24,565 nt of DNA from Rhodobacter sp. (GCA_027482795.1 JAIXVS010000146.1:1-24565); one strand, 5' to 3'. Positions 16,090-23,884 are shown, counted from the stretch's first letter. Notes: generated by a model from the letters alone, not told the origin. Program-made: numbers and translations.

Positions 16090-17064
16090 TCATCCTTTGA
16101 TCACAGCTAGGGCAATGGCGACATAGGTAGGAATGCCAATCACAAGGTTAAAGGGAAAGGTAACGCCAAGCGACAGGGTCAAATAGACGCTGGGATTCGC
16201 CTCGGGCAGGGCCACGCGCATGGCGGCAGGCACGGCGATATAGCTGGCCGATGCGGCCAGCGTCATCATCAGCGCCGCGCCGCCTGCTGACAGGCCAAGG
16301 ATCAGTGCTGCGCCAAGGCCAAAGGCGGCCCCAATCATGGGCATCAGCACCCCAAAGGCCAGCGCGCCAAAGCCCAAATTGCCCTCGGCCCCCCTCATCC
16401 CGCGCCCCGCAACAAGGCCCATATCCAGAAGGAACAGGCACAGCACGCCTTGGAATGGCGAGACGATAAAGCTTTCAATACGTGTCATGCCGCCGTCGCC
16501 CGTAAGTGCGCCAATCAGGAAAGATCCGACCAGCAGCACGATAGACCCGTTCAGCAAAATTTCATGCCACAGGCGGGCATCCATGCGCGGCCCTGCGCCA
16601 GACCGCGCCACCAGCCACAGTGCCGAGACGATAGCAGGCGCTTCCATCGCGGCGGCGACGGCCACCATGTAACCCTCTGCCTCGATCCCGCGGCCTGCCA
16701 GAACCGTGGTTGCGGTCACGAAAGTGACAATAGAAATCGATCCGTAATGCGCCGAAACAGCGGCGGCATCCAGCGCCGAAAGCTGCGTCATTGCGCGCAG
16801 CAAAGCATAGGCGATGAAGGGCAATGCGAATGACAGGATTACCCCCGCCAACAGGCTAAGGCCAAGGCTGGCATCCAGCCCGTGACTTGCCACCGAAACC
16901 CCACCCTTAAAGCCAATGGCGAACAGCAGATACAGCGACATCGCCTTTGCCATCGCCTCGGGCACGGTCAAATCAGACCGCGCCAGCGCGGCGGCAAGGC
17001 CCAGCGCAAAGCACAATATCATGGGGGTCATTAGGTTTTGCGCGGCTAGGGCGAAGAAATCCAT
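16090..17064 (-). CDS. sbtA: SbtA-family sodium-dependent bicarbonate transporter
   Basis: An inner-membrane protein of 324 residues with about ten hydrophobic segments in two inverted halves, matching the SbtA (PF05982) family. Cyanobacterial SbtA imports bicarbonate with sodium. Recognisable stretches include AIGFKGGVSVA, SAHYGSISIVTFVTA, MEAPAIVSALWL, FLLDMGLVAGR and GGAALMMTLAASASYIAVPAAMR. The length fits proteobacterial members, which are shorter than cyanobacterial ones. A beta-carbonic anhydrase gene lies 49 bases upstream and a PII-like gene three bases downstream, the expected transporter/regulator pairing. Transport of bicarbonate specifically is inferred from family. Confidence 0.88.
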   Translation of the reverse strand: MDFFALAAQNLMTPMILCFALGLAAALARSDLTVPEAMAKAMSLYLLFAIGFKGGVSVASHGLDASLGLSLLAGVILSFALPFIAYALLRAMTQLSALDAAAVSAHYGSISIVTFVTATTVLAGRGIEAEGYMVAVAAAMEAPAIVSALWLVARSGAGPRMDARLWHEILLNGSIVLLVGSFLIGALTGDGGMTRIESFIVSPFQGVLCLFLLDMGLVAGRGMRGAEGNLGFGALAFGVLMPMIGAAFGLGAALILGLSAGGAALMMTLAASASYIAVPAAMRVALPEANPSVYLTLSLGVTFPFNLVIGIPTYVAIALAVIKG

Positions 17065-17113
17065 GGTCTTTACTTTCTGGCCAAGGGTTAGATCGTCAGT
17101 CGTGGTTCAACAG

Positions 17114-17761
17114 TTATATGGCGGTAAACTCGTCGCGCGCGGCGTCATATTGGTGCAGCTCGCCCTCGCCCGTGTTGGTCCAAAGGCCGTGAAGGGTCAG
17201 GCGATCATCTTCTACGGCAATTTGAATAAAGGGAAAACTCATCAGGTTTTCAAGGCTGGTCAGCACGGCCTGCTTTTCCAACGCTGGCAGAATCTCGCCC
17301 GCGGGCAAATGGGCCACCCGCTGAAATCCTGGCCGCAGAATATCCATCCAGCGGCCAACAAAGCTGGATTTTTGTTCAAGTTCAGGTGCATGGCCGATGC
17401 ACATATCATGGCACCCTTTGACCCCGCCGCAGTTAGAATGGCCCAGCACCACGATATGGGCCACTTTCAGCCCCGTCACCGCATATTCCACCGCAGCCGA
17501 GGTGCCGTGATATTCGCCGTCAGGGTTATAGGGCGGCACAAGGTTGGCAACATTGCGGTGGATGAAAAACTCGCCCTCATCCGCGCCAAAAATAGATGTA
17601 ACGTGCACGCGGCTGTCGCAGCAGGAAATCACCATGGCGCGCGGGTGCTGGCCGCCTTCGGCAAGGCGGCGATACCATGCTTTGTTATCGGCATAGGCCG
17701 TGGCGCGCCATCCTTGAAAACGTTGTACAAGATAGCTGGGCAAGGGTTTGAAGGGGTGCAT
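17114..17761 (-). CDS. beta-class carbonic anhydrase
   Basis: Zinc enzyme of 215 residues that interconverts CO2 and bicarbonate. The beta-class signatures are present: C47-C48-D49-S50-R51 (the CxDxR motif) and H108 with C111 in GHSNCGG. Zinc ligands are C47, H108 and C111, with D49 gated by R51. The segment GEFFIHRNVANLVPPY is typical. There is no signal peptide, so it is cytosolic. It is the first gene of an apparent five-gene operon with sbtA and sbtB, suggesting it handles inorganic carbon brought in by SbtA. A palindrome 33 bases upstream of its start may control the unit. Confidence 0.94.
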   Translation of the reverse strand: MHPFKPLPSYLVQRFQGWRATAYADNKAWYRRLAEGGQHPRAMVISCCDSRVHVTSIFGADEGEFFIHRNVANLVPPYNPDGEYHGTSAAVEYAVTGLKVAHIVVLGHSNCGGVKGCHDMCIGHAPELEQKSSFVGRWMDILRPGFQRVAHLPAGEILPALEKQAVLTSLENLMSFPFIQIAVEDDRLTLHGLWTNTGEGELHQYDAARDEFTAI

Positions 17762-17794
17762 TGGATTGTCCTTGTTCAGCGCGGCTGCCTGCCC

Positions 17795-17810
17795 TTCTGC
17801 AATTGCAGAA
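17795..17810. promoter_or_regulatory. 16-bp perfect palindrome upstream of the carbonic anhydrase operon
   Basis: TTCTGCAATTGCAGAA is a perfect 16-bp palindrome between the divergent carbonic anhydrase and Hpt-like genes, 33 bases from the former start. On the minus strand a consensus -35 hexamer TTGACA lies at 17839-17834. With 17-bp spacing the start point would fall inside the palindrome, a repressor-like position. The matching -10 (CCCATT) is poor, so the promoter is tentative. The regulator is unknown. Confidence 0.5.
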
Positions 17811-17898
17811 AATGGGGCGCATTTCCATATGCGTTGTCAACCTTTTGTTCATTCGTTGCCCGCTAAATGGCACTTGGGTGTTAACTACGGGGTAGACT

Positions 17899-18288
17899 AT
17901 GAGCAGGGCAGTTGTTTTGGCGCTGACGCCAAAAGAAAACCCAAGACTTGATCTTGAACAGATTTCTTCGATTTATCGCAATCTGTCATCACAGGCCGCC
18001 GATCAGGTGGTCACGCGTGCTTTGGGCGAACTTGCGCTGCAAATGGCCAAATTGGCCGAACGAATCGCACAGCATCAAATGGGTGATTTGCTGCGCCGCC
18101 TAAAGCGGCTGGATCGGATGGCGCAGAATTTGGGTCTGAAAACCTTGTCACTGGTGGCGCAAGATTTAGCCATCTGCCTAGAGCGGGGGGATACCACCGC
18201 CTTTGCTGCGGTTTGGGCGCGGCTGTTGCGCGTGGCTGATTGCACGCTAACCCTTGATCAGGACGTGCAAGATCAAACGGGGATTTGA
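17899..18288 (+). CDS. helical protein resembling an Hpt domain, unknown function
   Basis: A 129-residue soluble, mostly helical protein. The central part QMGDLLRRLKRLDRMAQNLGLKTLSLVAQDLAICLERGD (given as positions about 57-95) has the spacing of an Hpt phosphotransfer helix followed by the LG-x3-L turn. However, Arg stands where the phospho-acceptor His is expected. It may be a degenerate Hpt bundle or an unrelated four-helix protein. The ATG has GGGGTAG nearby. It is divergent from the carbonic anhydrase operon across 137 bases, and the aminopeptidase gene follows 63 bases downstream. I cannot name a function. Confidence 0.7.
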   Translation: MSRAVVLALTPKENPRLDLEQISSIYRNLSSQAADQVVTRALGELALQMAKLAERIAQHQMGDLLRRLKRLDRMAQNLGLKTLSLVAQDLAICLERGDTTAFAAVWARLLRVADCTLTLDQDVQDQTGI

Positions 18289-18351
18289 CGCGGCTTGCAG
18301 CGCGGCGCGGATGGGTTAGGGTGGCGCAAATTCTAGCCGATAGGATAGCCG

Positions 18352-19749
18352 ATGCGCGCCGCCTTTGCCCCCGATCATGCCCCCTCGCGCCCCATAACTA
18401 TTGTGGGCAGTGACGAGCTAGACGGGTTTTTGCAAAGCCTGCCTGTGGCCGCGCGCAATTGGCTGCAAAGCACTGGGTTTACCGCAGCTTTGGGCGATGT
18501 GCGGCTGCTGGGTGATCCCGCCACGGGCGAGGTTTCAGGCGCAGTGGTAGGCTATGGCACCCAAACCGCGCGGGCGCGTAGCAGGTTTGGGCTGGCCAAA
18601 TGTTTGCCAGCCCTGCCCGCAGGCGCGTGGCATTTGGCAGGCGATTTGACGGGTGCACAGGCTGAAGAGGCGGCTTTGGGGTTTTTGCTGGCCTCCTATC
18701 GGTTTGACCGCTACCGCCCCAGCGCCAAGCCGCAAGAACTGCCGCAAATCAAAGCGCCCAATCCTGCCCGCGCGCAGGTTTTGCTGGCTATGGCGCAGGG
18801 CGAATTTCTGACCCGCGATCTGATTAACACCCCCGCGTCCGATTTGGGCCCCGCCGATTTGCAGGCGGCATTTATGACGTTGGCGGACGCGTTTGGCGCA
18901 AGCGCCAGCGCGATTGTTGGGGATGATTTGCTGACGCAGAACTTTCCCATGATCCATGCTGTGGGCCGTGCAGCAGGCGCAGGCCGCGCGCCGCGCCTGT
19001 TGGAAATGAATTGGGGCAGCAATGGGCCGCATCTGACATTGGTCGGCAAGGGCGTGTGTTTTGATACGGGCGGGCTGGATATTAAACCCGCCTCTGGAAT
19101 GCTTTTGATGAAAAAAGATATGGGCGGGGCGGCCACCGTGATGGGGCTGGCGCAGATGATTATGGCGCTGAACCTGCCCTTGCGCCTGCGGGTTTTGGTG
19201 CCTGCGGTGGAGAACGCCATTTCGGGCGATGCAATGCGCCCGCGCGATATTTTGCACTCGCGCAAGGGCCTGACGGTTGAGGTGAACAATACCGATGCCG
19301 AGGGTAGGTTGATTTTGGCCGATGCTTTGGCATTGGCGAATGAAGCCCCAACCGATGCGATTATCTCGATGGCAACGCTGACGGGCGCTGCGCGCGTGGC
19401 GGTTGGGCCAGACCTTGCCCCCTATTTCTGCGATGATGCAGGCATGGCGGCGGCGCTGGAATCGGGCGCGGCGGCGGGGTTTGATCCTGTGTGGCGGCTG
19501 CCTTTTCATGCGCCTTATGAGGCTGCAATTGAACCTGGCATTGCCGATTTGGACAATGCCCCGTCGGACGGTTTTGCAGGCGCGATAACCGCCGCGCTGT
19601 TTTTGCGCCGCTTTGCCGCGCATCCGCGCTATATGCATTTTGACATTTACGGGCATAGCCCCAGCGACTTGCCCGCCCGCCCCAAAGGCGGCGCGGGCAT
19701 GGGCGCGCGGGCGACCTTAACTGCGCTGCCGCAGATGCTGGGCCTATGA
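18352..19749 (+). CDS. M17 family leucyl aminopeptidase
   Basis: Cytosolic dinuclear-metal aminopeptidase of 465 residues. Catalytic and metal residues fit K233 and D238 in VGKGVCFDTGG, D256 in MKKDMGG, and D315 and E317 in the NTDAEGRL signature (313-320). The N-terminal domain is shorter and more divergent than in PepA, as is usual for the alphaproteobacterial subgroup. ATAGGATAGCC precedes the ATG. The stop overlaps the NlpC/P60 gene start by four bases (ATGA), so the two are translationally coupled and probably process peptides together. No signal peptide is seen. Confidence 0.94.
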   Translation: MRAAFAPDHAPSRPITIVGSDELDGFLQSLPVAARNWLQSTGFTAALGDVRLLGDPATGEVSGAVVGYGTQTARARSRFGLAKCLPALPAGAWHLAGDLTGAQAEEAALGFLLASYRFDRYRPSAKPQELPQIKAPNPARAQVLLAMAQGEFLTRDLINTPASDLGPADLQAAFMTLADAFGASASAIVGDDLLTQNFPMIHAVGRAAGAGRAPRLLEMNWGSNGPHLTLVGKGVCFDTGGLDIKPASGMLLMKKDMGGAATVMGLAQMIMALNLPLRLRVLVPAVENAISGDAMRPRDILHSRKGLTVEVNNTDAEGRLILADALALANEAPTDAIISMATLTGAARVAVGPDLAPYFCDDAGMAAALESGAAAGFDPVWRLPFHAPYEAAIEPGIADLDNAPSDGFAGAITAALFLRRFAAHPRYMHFDIYGHSPSDLPARPKGGAGMGARATLTALPQMLGL

Positions 19750-20567
19750 CCGACCGCCGCCTTCACCCCGCCACGCCCCGCGCCGCGCATAGCAGTTTGC
19801 GCGGGCAGGTGGATGTGCCGCTGACCGATGGCGAAGCCTGCGAGATTAGCGCCCCTTTGGCGGATTTGCTGGCCGCGCCAGATGGCGCGCTTGACCGTCA
19901 GTTGGTGTATGGTGAAGGGTTTTGCGTAATTGACCGCGTGGGCGATTACGCCTTTGGCTTTGCCCGCAAAGATGACTATTGCGGCTGGGTCTTGGCGCAG
20001 CATCTGCGCCCCGCCACGGCGGCGACCCATTGGATTTGCGCGCTTTCCTCGCATCTATACCCCGAGGCGCGCGTCCAAGCGCCCCCGCTGCACCCCCTGC
20101 CCTTTGGTGCGAATGTGCAGGTTTTGGGCGTGCAGGGCAATTTTGCCCAAACCCCGCAGGGGTTTGTGCCCCTCCCCCATATCAGCGCCCTGAATGAAAG
20201 CCTGCCAGACCCCGTGGCCACTGCCGAGATGTTTTTGGGCGTGCCGTACCTATGGGGCGGCAATTCGGCTGCGGGGATAGATTGTTCGGGGTTGGTGCAG
20301 GCGGCGTTGCTGGCAGGGGGTATTGCTGCCCAAGCCGACAGCGATTTGCAGCAAAGCTTGGGCGATGATGCCACGGGCAGCGCGTGGCAGCGCGGTGATT
20401 TGCTGTTCTGGCGCGGGCATGTGGCGCTGGTGGTCGATGGCGCGCGGCTGATCCATGCCAATGGGCATACGATGTCTGTCGCCTATGAAGAGATTAATGC
20501 CTCCATCGACCGTATTGCGGCGGCGGGGGGCGGGCGTGTGACGCATCACCGCCGCATCACTCAATAG
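19746..20567 (+). CDS. NlpC/P60 endopeptidase with SH3-like domains
   Basis: C40-family cysteine peptidase of 273 residues, probably cleaving gamma-D-Glu to diamino-acid bonds in murein peptides. SH3b-like regions occupy about residues 20-145. The catalytic domain follows with C180 in GIDCSGLVQ, H225 in WRGHVALV and H237 in LIHANGHT. The fold begins with MFLGVPYLWGG. There is no signal peptide, which fits a cytosolic recycling enzyme similar to dipeptidyl-peptidase VI rather than a wall hydrolase. It is coupled to the M17 aminopeptidase by a four-base overlap. Its end overlaps the convergent DUF2794 gene by 11 bases. Confidence 0.92.
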   Translation: MTDRRLHPATPRAAHSSLRGQVDVPLTDGEACEISAPLADLLAAPDGALDRQLVYGEGFCVIDRVGDYAFGFARKDDYCGWVLAQHLRPATAATHWICALSSHLYPEARVQAPPLHPLPFGANVQVLGVQGNFAQTPQGFVPLPHISALNESLPDPVATAEMFLGVPYLWGGNSAAGIDCSGLVQAALLAGGIAAQADSDLQQSLGDDATGSAWQRGDLLFWRGHVALVVDGARLIHANGHTMSVAYEEINASIDRIAAAGGGRVTHHRRITQ

Positions 20568-20904
20568 GGCGGATCAGCTTTGCCTCTAGTATCCGCAGAA
20601 CCTGCGCCAGATCATGCCCACGCCGCAGGATTTGGCTATCCATCCCGACAACGCTATACATGCCCTGCTTTGCCCGCAGCTTGGGCCGCTTTTCAATGCG
20701 GTACAGTGGATTTTCCGCGGTACGGCGAAACACGCTGAAAATCGCGGCTTCTGTCAGGTTAGAGATGCCATAATCGCGCCATTCACCCGCCGCAACCATT
20801 TGGCCATACAGGCGCAAAATGGCGTTCAGTTCGGCACGGTCAAACGTCACCTGTTCGGGGGCGGTTTGCGGCGCAAAGGGAATGGGCGGCTGCATATTCA
20901 TCAC
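20557..20904 (-). CDS. DUF2794 family protein
   Basis: A 115-residue soluble protein of the DUF2794 family, common in alphaproteobacteria and without known function. Recognisable segments are LYGQMVAAGEWRDYGIS, AIFSVFRRTAENPLYRIEK and GMDSQILRRGHDLAQVLRIL. It lies 27 bases downstream of the asparaginase gene on the same strand and is probably co-transcribed with it. Three Met codons (20904, 20901, 20895) are possible starts and I cannot decide among them. The 3' end overlaps the convergent NlpC/P60 gene by 11 bases. Confidence 0.85.
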   Translation of the reverse strand: MMNMQPPIPFAPQTAPEQVTFDRAELNAILRLYGQMVAAGEWRDYGISNLTEAAIFSVFRRTAENPLYRIEKRPKLRAKQGMYSVVGMDSQILRRGHDLAQVLRILEAKLIRPIE

Positions 20905-20931
20905 GCCAGCCTAGCCATTTGGCGGATGATT

Positions 20932-21924
20932 TCAAGAAAAGCTTTGCGCCAGCCGCAATTCGCCCGTGTGCAGGCCGCGCCAGTTCACTTGGCGTGCGGG
21001 CAGGCGTTTTTGCGCGGCGGGATGATCGGGGTTAAGCACGCCCAGTTTAATCAGCAGCGCTACCAAAACCGCCTCAGCAGCGCGGGAATTGCCGTCTTCG
21101 ATTTTGATCGCAATACCGATCTGCTGTTCTGGAATTATGGCCACATAAACCGCTTCCGCCCCTGTTTTCAGGGCAACCCGCCCCTCCATCGCGGCCATAA
21201 GTTCGGTGCAGGCGCGGCCCTGCCCTGCCACAAGCATCGGGTGCGAGGCCATCGCGCGGGTGAGCCGCGCCATGGCACGTTCGCGGGTAGTGCCGCCTTC
21301 GCTTGCGCCCGCAAAGCGGGCCATACCCCGCGCCAGCGCAGTGACCGAGCAGGCGAAATTGGGGGCGGAACACCCATCAATGCCCCAGCCCGCGCGAACC
21401 TCGCCCGTGACATCCTCGAACGCCTCGCGCACGGCGATTTGCAGCGGGTGGTCTATTTCTGTGTATTCTGGGCCTGCGCGCAGATGCTGCACTGTGGTCA
21501 AAAACCCCGAATGTTTGCCCGAACAATTGTTGTGAAACTGGCAGGGCGAGGCATCGGTTTTGACCAACATATTGCGTTCAGGCTTGTCATAGGGTTCATG
21601 CGCGCCGCAGCGTAGATCAGCCTCGCCAAGGCCAAGCGTTTGCACCCAGTCTTTGGCCATATTCACATGCAGCGCCGCGCCTTCGTGGCTGGCACAGGCA
21701 AGGGCCAAATGCGCGGGGGTCAGCCGTGCTGCATCGGCAGCGCCCGATTCAATCAGCGGCAGTGCCTGATACATTTTGGAGGACGAGCGCGGAAAAATCA
21801 CCCGCGCCCCATCACCCCAACTGCCCAGAACATCGCCCGAGGCATGGGCGATGACTGCGTGGCCGCGATGGGTGCTTTCCAAAAGCCCACCGCGCCAAAG
21901 TTCCACCATCTCGCAGGCTTGCAT
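20932..21924 (-). CDS. ReAV-class zinc-dependent L-asparaginase
   Basis: Cytosolic asparaginase of 330 residues in the Asparaginase_II family (PF06089), related to Rhizobium etli ReAV rather than to E. coli enzymes. It hydrolyses asparagine to aspartate and ammonia. By alignment from memory with ReAV: the Ser-Lys pair is S47/K50 in RSSSK, S79 in CASHEG pairs with K253 in ALKTGAE, and the zinc ligands are C134, K137 (NNCSGKH) and C185 (DGCSAPN). C239 in GRACTE matches another conserved Cys. I chose the ATG at 21924, preceded by GGGGGG; an upstream in-frame Met at 21990 has no conserved sequence. DUF2794 follows on the same strand. Confidence 0.88.
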   Translation of the reverse strand: MQACEMVELWRGGLLESTHRGHAVIAHASGDVLGSWGDGARVIFPRSSSKMYQALPLIESGAADAARLTPAHLALACASHEGAALHVNMAKDWVQTLGLGEADLRCGAHEPYDKPERNMLVKTDASPCQFHNNCSGKHSGFLTTVQHLRAGPEYTEIDHPLQIAVREAFEDVTGEVRAGWGIDGCSAPNFACSVTALARGMARFAGASEGGTTRERAMARLTRAMASHPMLVAGQGRACTELMAAMEGRVALKTGAEAVYVAIIPEQQIGIAIKIEDGNSRAAEAVLVALLIKLGVLNPDHPAAQKRLPARQVNWRGLHTGELRLAQSFS

Positions 21925-21990
21925 GATCTGCCCCCCAATTGCGCGAAAAACTGCCCATCGCCGCCCGCAAGGGCTTTTCCGCAAGGGCAT

Positions 21991-22020
21991 TTGACGCTAA
22001 ACATATTGGCAAAGTGAAAT
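21991..22020 (+). promoter_or_regulatory. candidate sigma70-type promoter for the ialB-like gene
   Basis: A TTGACG -35 hexamer at 21991-21996 and a TGAAAT -10-like hexamer at 22015-22020 with 18-bp spacing lie 68 bases upstream of the ialB-like start. Five of six and four of six bases match consensus. It is the best promoter I see in this divergent gap, but is not certain. Confidence 0.35.
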
Positions 22021-22088
22021 GCGCCGTCCAAATAGGCAATGCCAAAAATGGCAATTCGGCGTGGGGTTTAACGAAAGGCAGGCAGGCG

Positions 22089-22613
22089 ATGACGGCTAAA
22101 TTCCTACAGTTGGCGGCGACACTGGCTTTTGCAGTGGCAACATCACAGGCGGTGGCACAAGAATCGACCAATAACGTGGCCAACACCACGGATTGGAGCG
22201 TGTTTGTTGATGGCACGCCCAAAGAATGCTGGGGCGTGTCCAAACCCAAAGAAACCGTCAACACCAAAGATGGCGCGCCCGTATCCGTGCGGCGCGGCGA
22301 GATTTTGCTTTTTGTGACCTATCGCGCGGGCGGCGCGCAGGGCGAGGTTTCTTTTTCGGGCGGCTACCCTTTTGCTGGCGGCTCGACGGTAAAGCTGGAA
22401 GTTGGGAGCAGTGCCTTTGATTTGTTTACCGATGGCGAATGGGCTTGGGCGGGATCGCCCGAAGATGATACTGCGATTATGGCTGCGCTGAAGGCAGGCG
22501 GCAGTGCCAAGGTTACTGGCCGTTCGGGCAAGGGCACGCAAACCGAAGATACATTCAGCCTGCTTGGCTTTTCCGCTGCGGTGGACGAAGCTGCCAAGCG
22601 ATGCGCCAGCTAA
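22089..22613 (+). CDS. invasion-associated locus B (IalB) family periplasmic protein
   Basis: A 174-residue exported protein of the IalB family, widespread in alphaproteobacteria. In Bartonella, IalB is linked to host-cell invasion; in free-living relatives the function is unknown. A signal peptide ends near residue 24 (SQAVAQE). The mature domain starts with TTDWSVFVDGTPKECWGVSKP, and Cys47 and Cys172 may pair. The family pattern continues with SFSGGYPFAGGS and a C-terminal FSLLGFSAAVDEAAKRC. The ATG at 22089 with AAAGGCAGG upstream gives a proper signal peptide; an in-frame upstream start at 21939 would destroy it. rlmN follows after three bases. Confidence 0.88.
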   Translation: MTAKFLQLAATLAFAVATSQAVAQESTNNVANTTDWSVFVDGTPKECWGVSKPKETVNTKDGAPVSVRRGEILLFVTYRAGGAQGEVSFSGGYPFAGGSTVKLEVGSSAFDLFTDGEWAWAGSPEDDTAIMAALKAGGSAKVTGRSGKGTQTEDTFSLLGFSAAVDEAAKRCAS

Positions 22614-22616
22614 GAT

Positions 22617-23768
22617 ATGAGCGCGCCAATCACCCAAGATGTGCTGACCATTGCGCGCAAAGCCACAGATGGCTGGCCGAACCTAGTTGGCATGACGCGC
22701 GATCAGATGCGCGCGGCCCTGATTGCCGCAGGCACGCCTGAAAAGCAGGCGAAGATGCGGGTGGGGCAGGTGTGGCAATGGGTTTACCATTGGGGCGTGC
22801 GCGATTTTGACGCGATGACCAATCTGGCCAAAGACTATCGCAACCTGCTGGCTGCAAACTTTACACTAGAGGTGCCGCAGGTTGTCACACGGCAAATTTC
22901 CACCGATGGCACGCGCAAATATCTGGTGCGAATTGATGGCGGCCACGAGGTGGAAGTTGTTTATATCCCCGAAGAAGATCGTGGGACCTTGTGCATTTCC
23001 AGCCAAGTGGGCTGCACGCTGACCTGTTCGTTCTGCCATACAGGCACGCAAAAGCTGGTGCGCAATTTGACGGCGGCAGAAATTGTGGGCCAAGTGATGC
23101 TGGCGCGCGATGATTTGGGCGAATGGCCCATTCCTGGCGCGCCGCGTGTGGAAACGCGGCTGATCAGCAATATCGTGCTGATGGGCATGGGCGAGCCGCT
23201 GTATAATTTTGAAAACGTGCGCGACGCGATGCATGTTGTGATGGATAACGAAGGAATCGCGCTGGGCCGCCGCCGCATCACGCTGTCGACCAGCGGCGTT
23301 GTCCCCGAAATTGCCCGCACAGCCACAGAAATTGGCTGTTTGCTGGCGGTATCTTTTCACGCCACCACCGACGAGGTGCGCGATCAGTTGGTGCCCATTA
23401 ACAAAAAATGGAACATCGAAACCCTGCTGAACGAACTGCGCGCCTATCCAGGCCTGTCGAACAGCGAACGCATCACCTTTGAATATGTCATGCTGCAAGG
23501 CGTGAATGACACCAAAGAAGACGCTTATCGTTTGGTGGAACTGCTGCGCGGTATTCCTGCCAAGGTGAACCTGATCCCGTTCAACGAATGGCCAGGCGCG
23601 CCCTATAGACGATCCAGCGGCAACCGCATCCATGCTTTTGCCGACATTATCTATAACGCAGGCTACGCCAGCCCCATCCGCACCCCGCGCGGCGAGGATA
23701 TCATGGCCGCTTGTGGGCAGCTGAAATCGGCCACCGAAAAGGTGCGCAAATCAGCGCGGGTGAATTAA
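22617..23768 (+). CDS. rlmN: dual-specificity 23S rRNA/tRNA adenine-C2 methyltransferase RlmN
   Basis: Radical-SAM enzyme of 383 residues that methylates C2 of A2503 in 23S rRNA and A37 of some tRNAs. The iron-sulfur cluster motif is C133-x3-C137-x2-C140 in GCTLTCSFCHTG. C126, seven residues before it, and C366 in DIMAACGQL match the two mechanistic cysteines of E. coli RlmN (C118 and C355). LMGMGEPLYNFENV and RRITLSTSG motifs are present. It starts three bases after the ialB-like stop, so the two are probably one transcript. A hairpin follows about 33 bases after the stop. Confidence 0.97.
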   Translation: MSAPITQDVLTIARKATDGWPNLVGMTRDQMRAALIAAGTPEKQAKMRVGQVWQWVYHWGVRDFDAMTNLAKDYRNLLAANFTLEVPQVVTRQISTDGTRKYLVRIDGGHEVEVVYIPEEDRGTLCISSQVGCTLTCSFCHTGTQKLVRNLTAAEIVGQVMLARDDLGEWPIPGAPRVETRLISNIVLMGMGEPLYNFENVRDAMHVVMDNEGIALGRRRITLSTSGVVPEIARTATEIGCLLAVSFHATTDEVRDQLVPINKKWNIETLLNELRAYPGLSNSERITFEYVMLQGVNDTKEDAYRLVELLRGIPAKVNLIPFNEWPGAPYRRSSGNRIHAFADIIYNAGYASPIRTPRGEDIMAACGQLKSATEKVRKSARVN

Positions 23769-23801
23769 GGCTTTCGCTGACCTATGTTATTGCCTAAAAC
23801 G

Positions 23802-23828
23802 AAACGCAGCGGGGGTAACCCTGCGTTT
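23802..23828 (+). terminator. hairpin after rlmN, likely terminator
   Basis: An 8-bp perfect stem, AAACGCAG at 23802-23809 with CTGCGTTT at 23821-23828, encloses an 11-base loop that can pair further inside (GG with CC). TTTAGGTTTC follows, so a weak T-rich tail exists. It lies 33 bases after the rlmN stop and before the desaturase gene. Confidence 0.55.
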
Positions 23829-23884
23829 AGGTTTCAAGGCGCATGTTTGCGCGGTGATGGCCAATCGGCCGTGAAGGGCGCGAC

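Noticed and set aside
18535..19656. 373-codon open frame on the minus strand opposite the aminopeptidase gene
   Set aside because: Same shadow effect. The amino-acid composition is unnatural, and the plus-strand M17 gene is certain.
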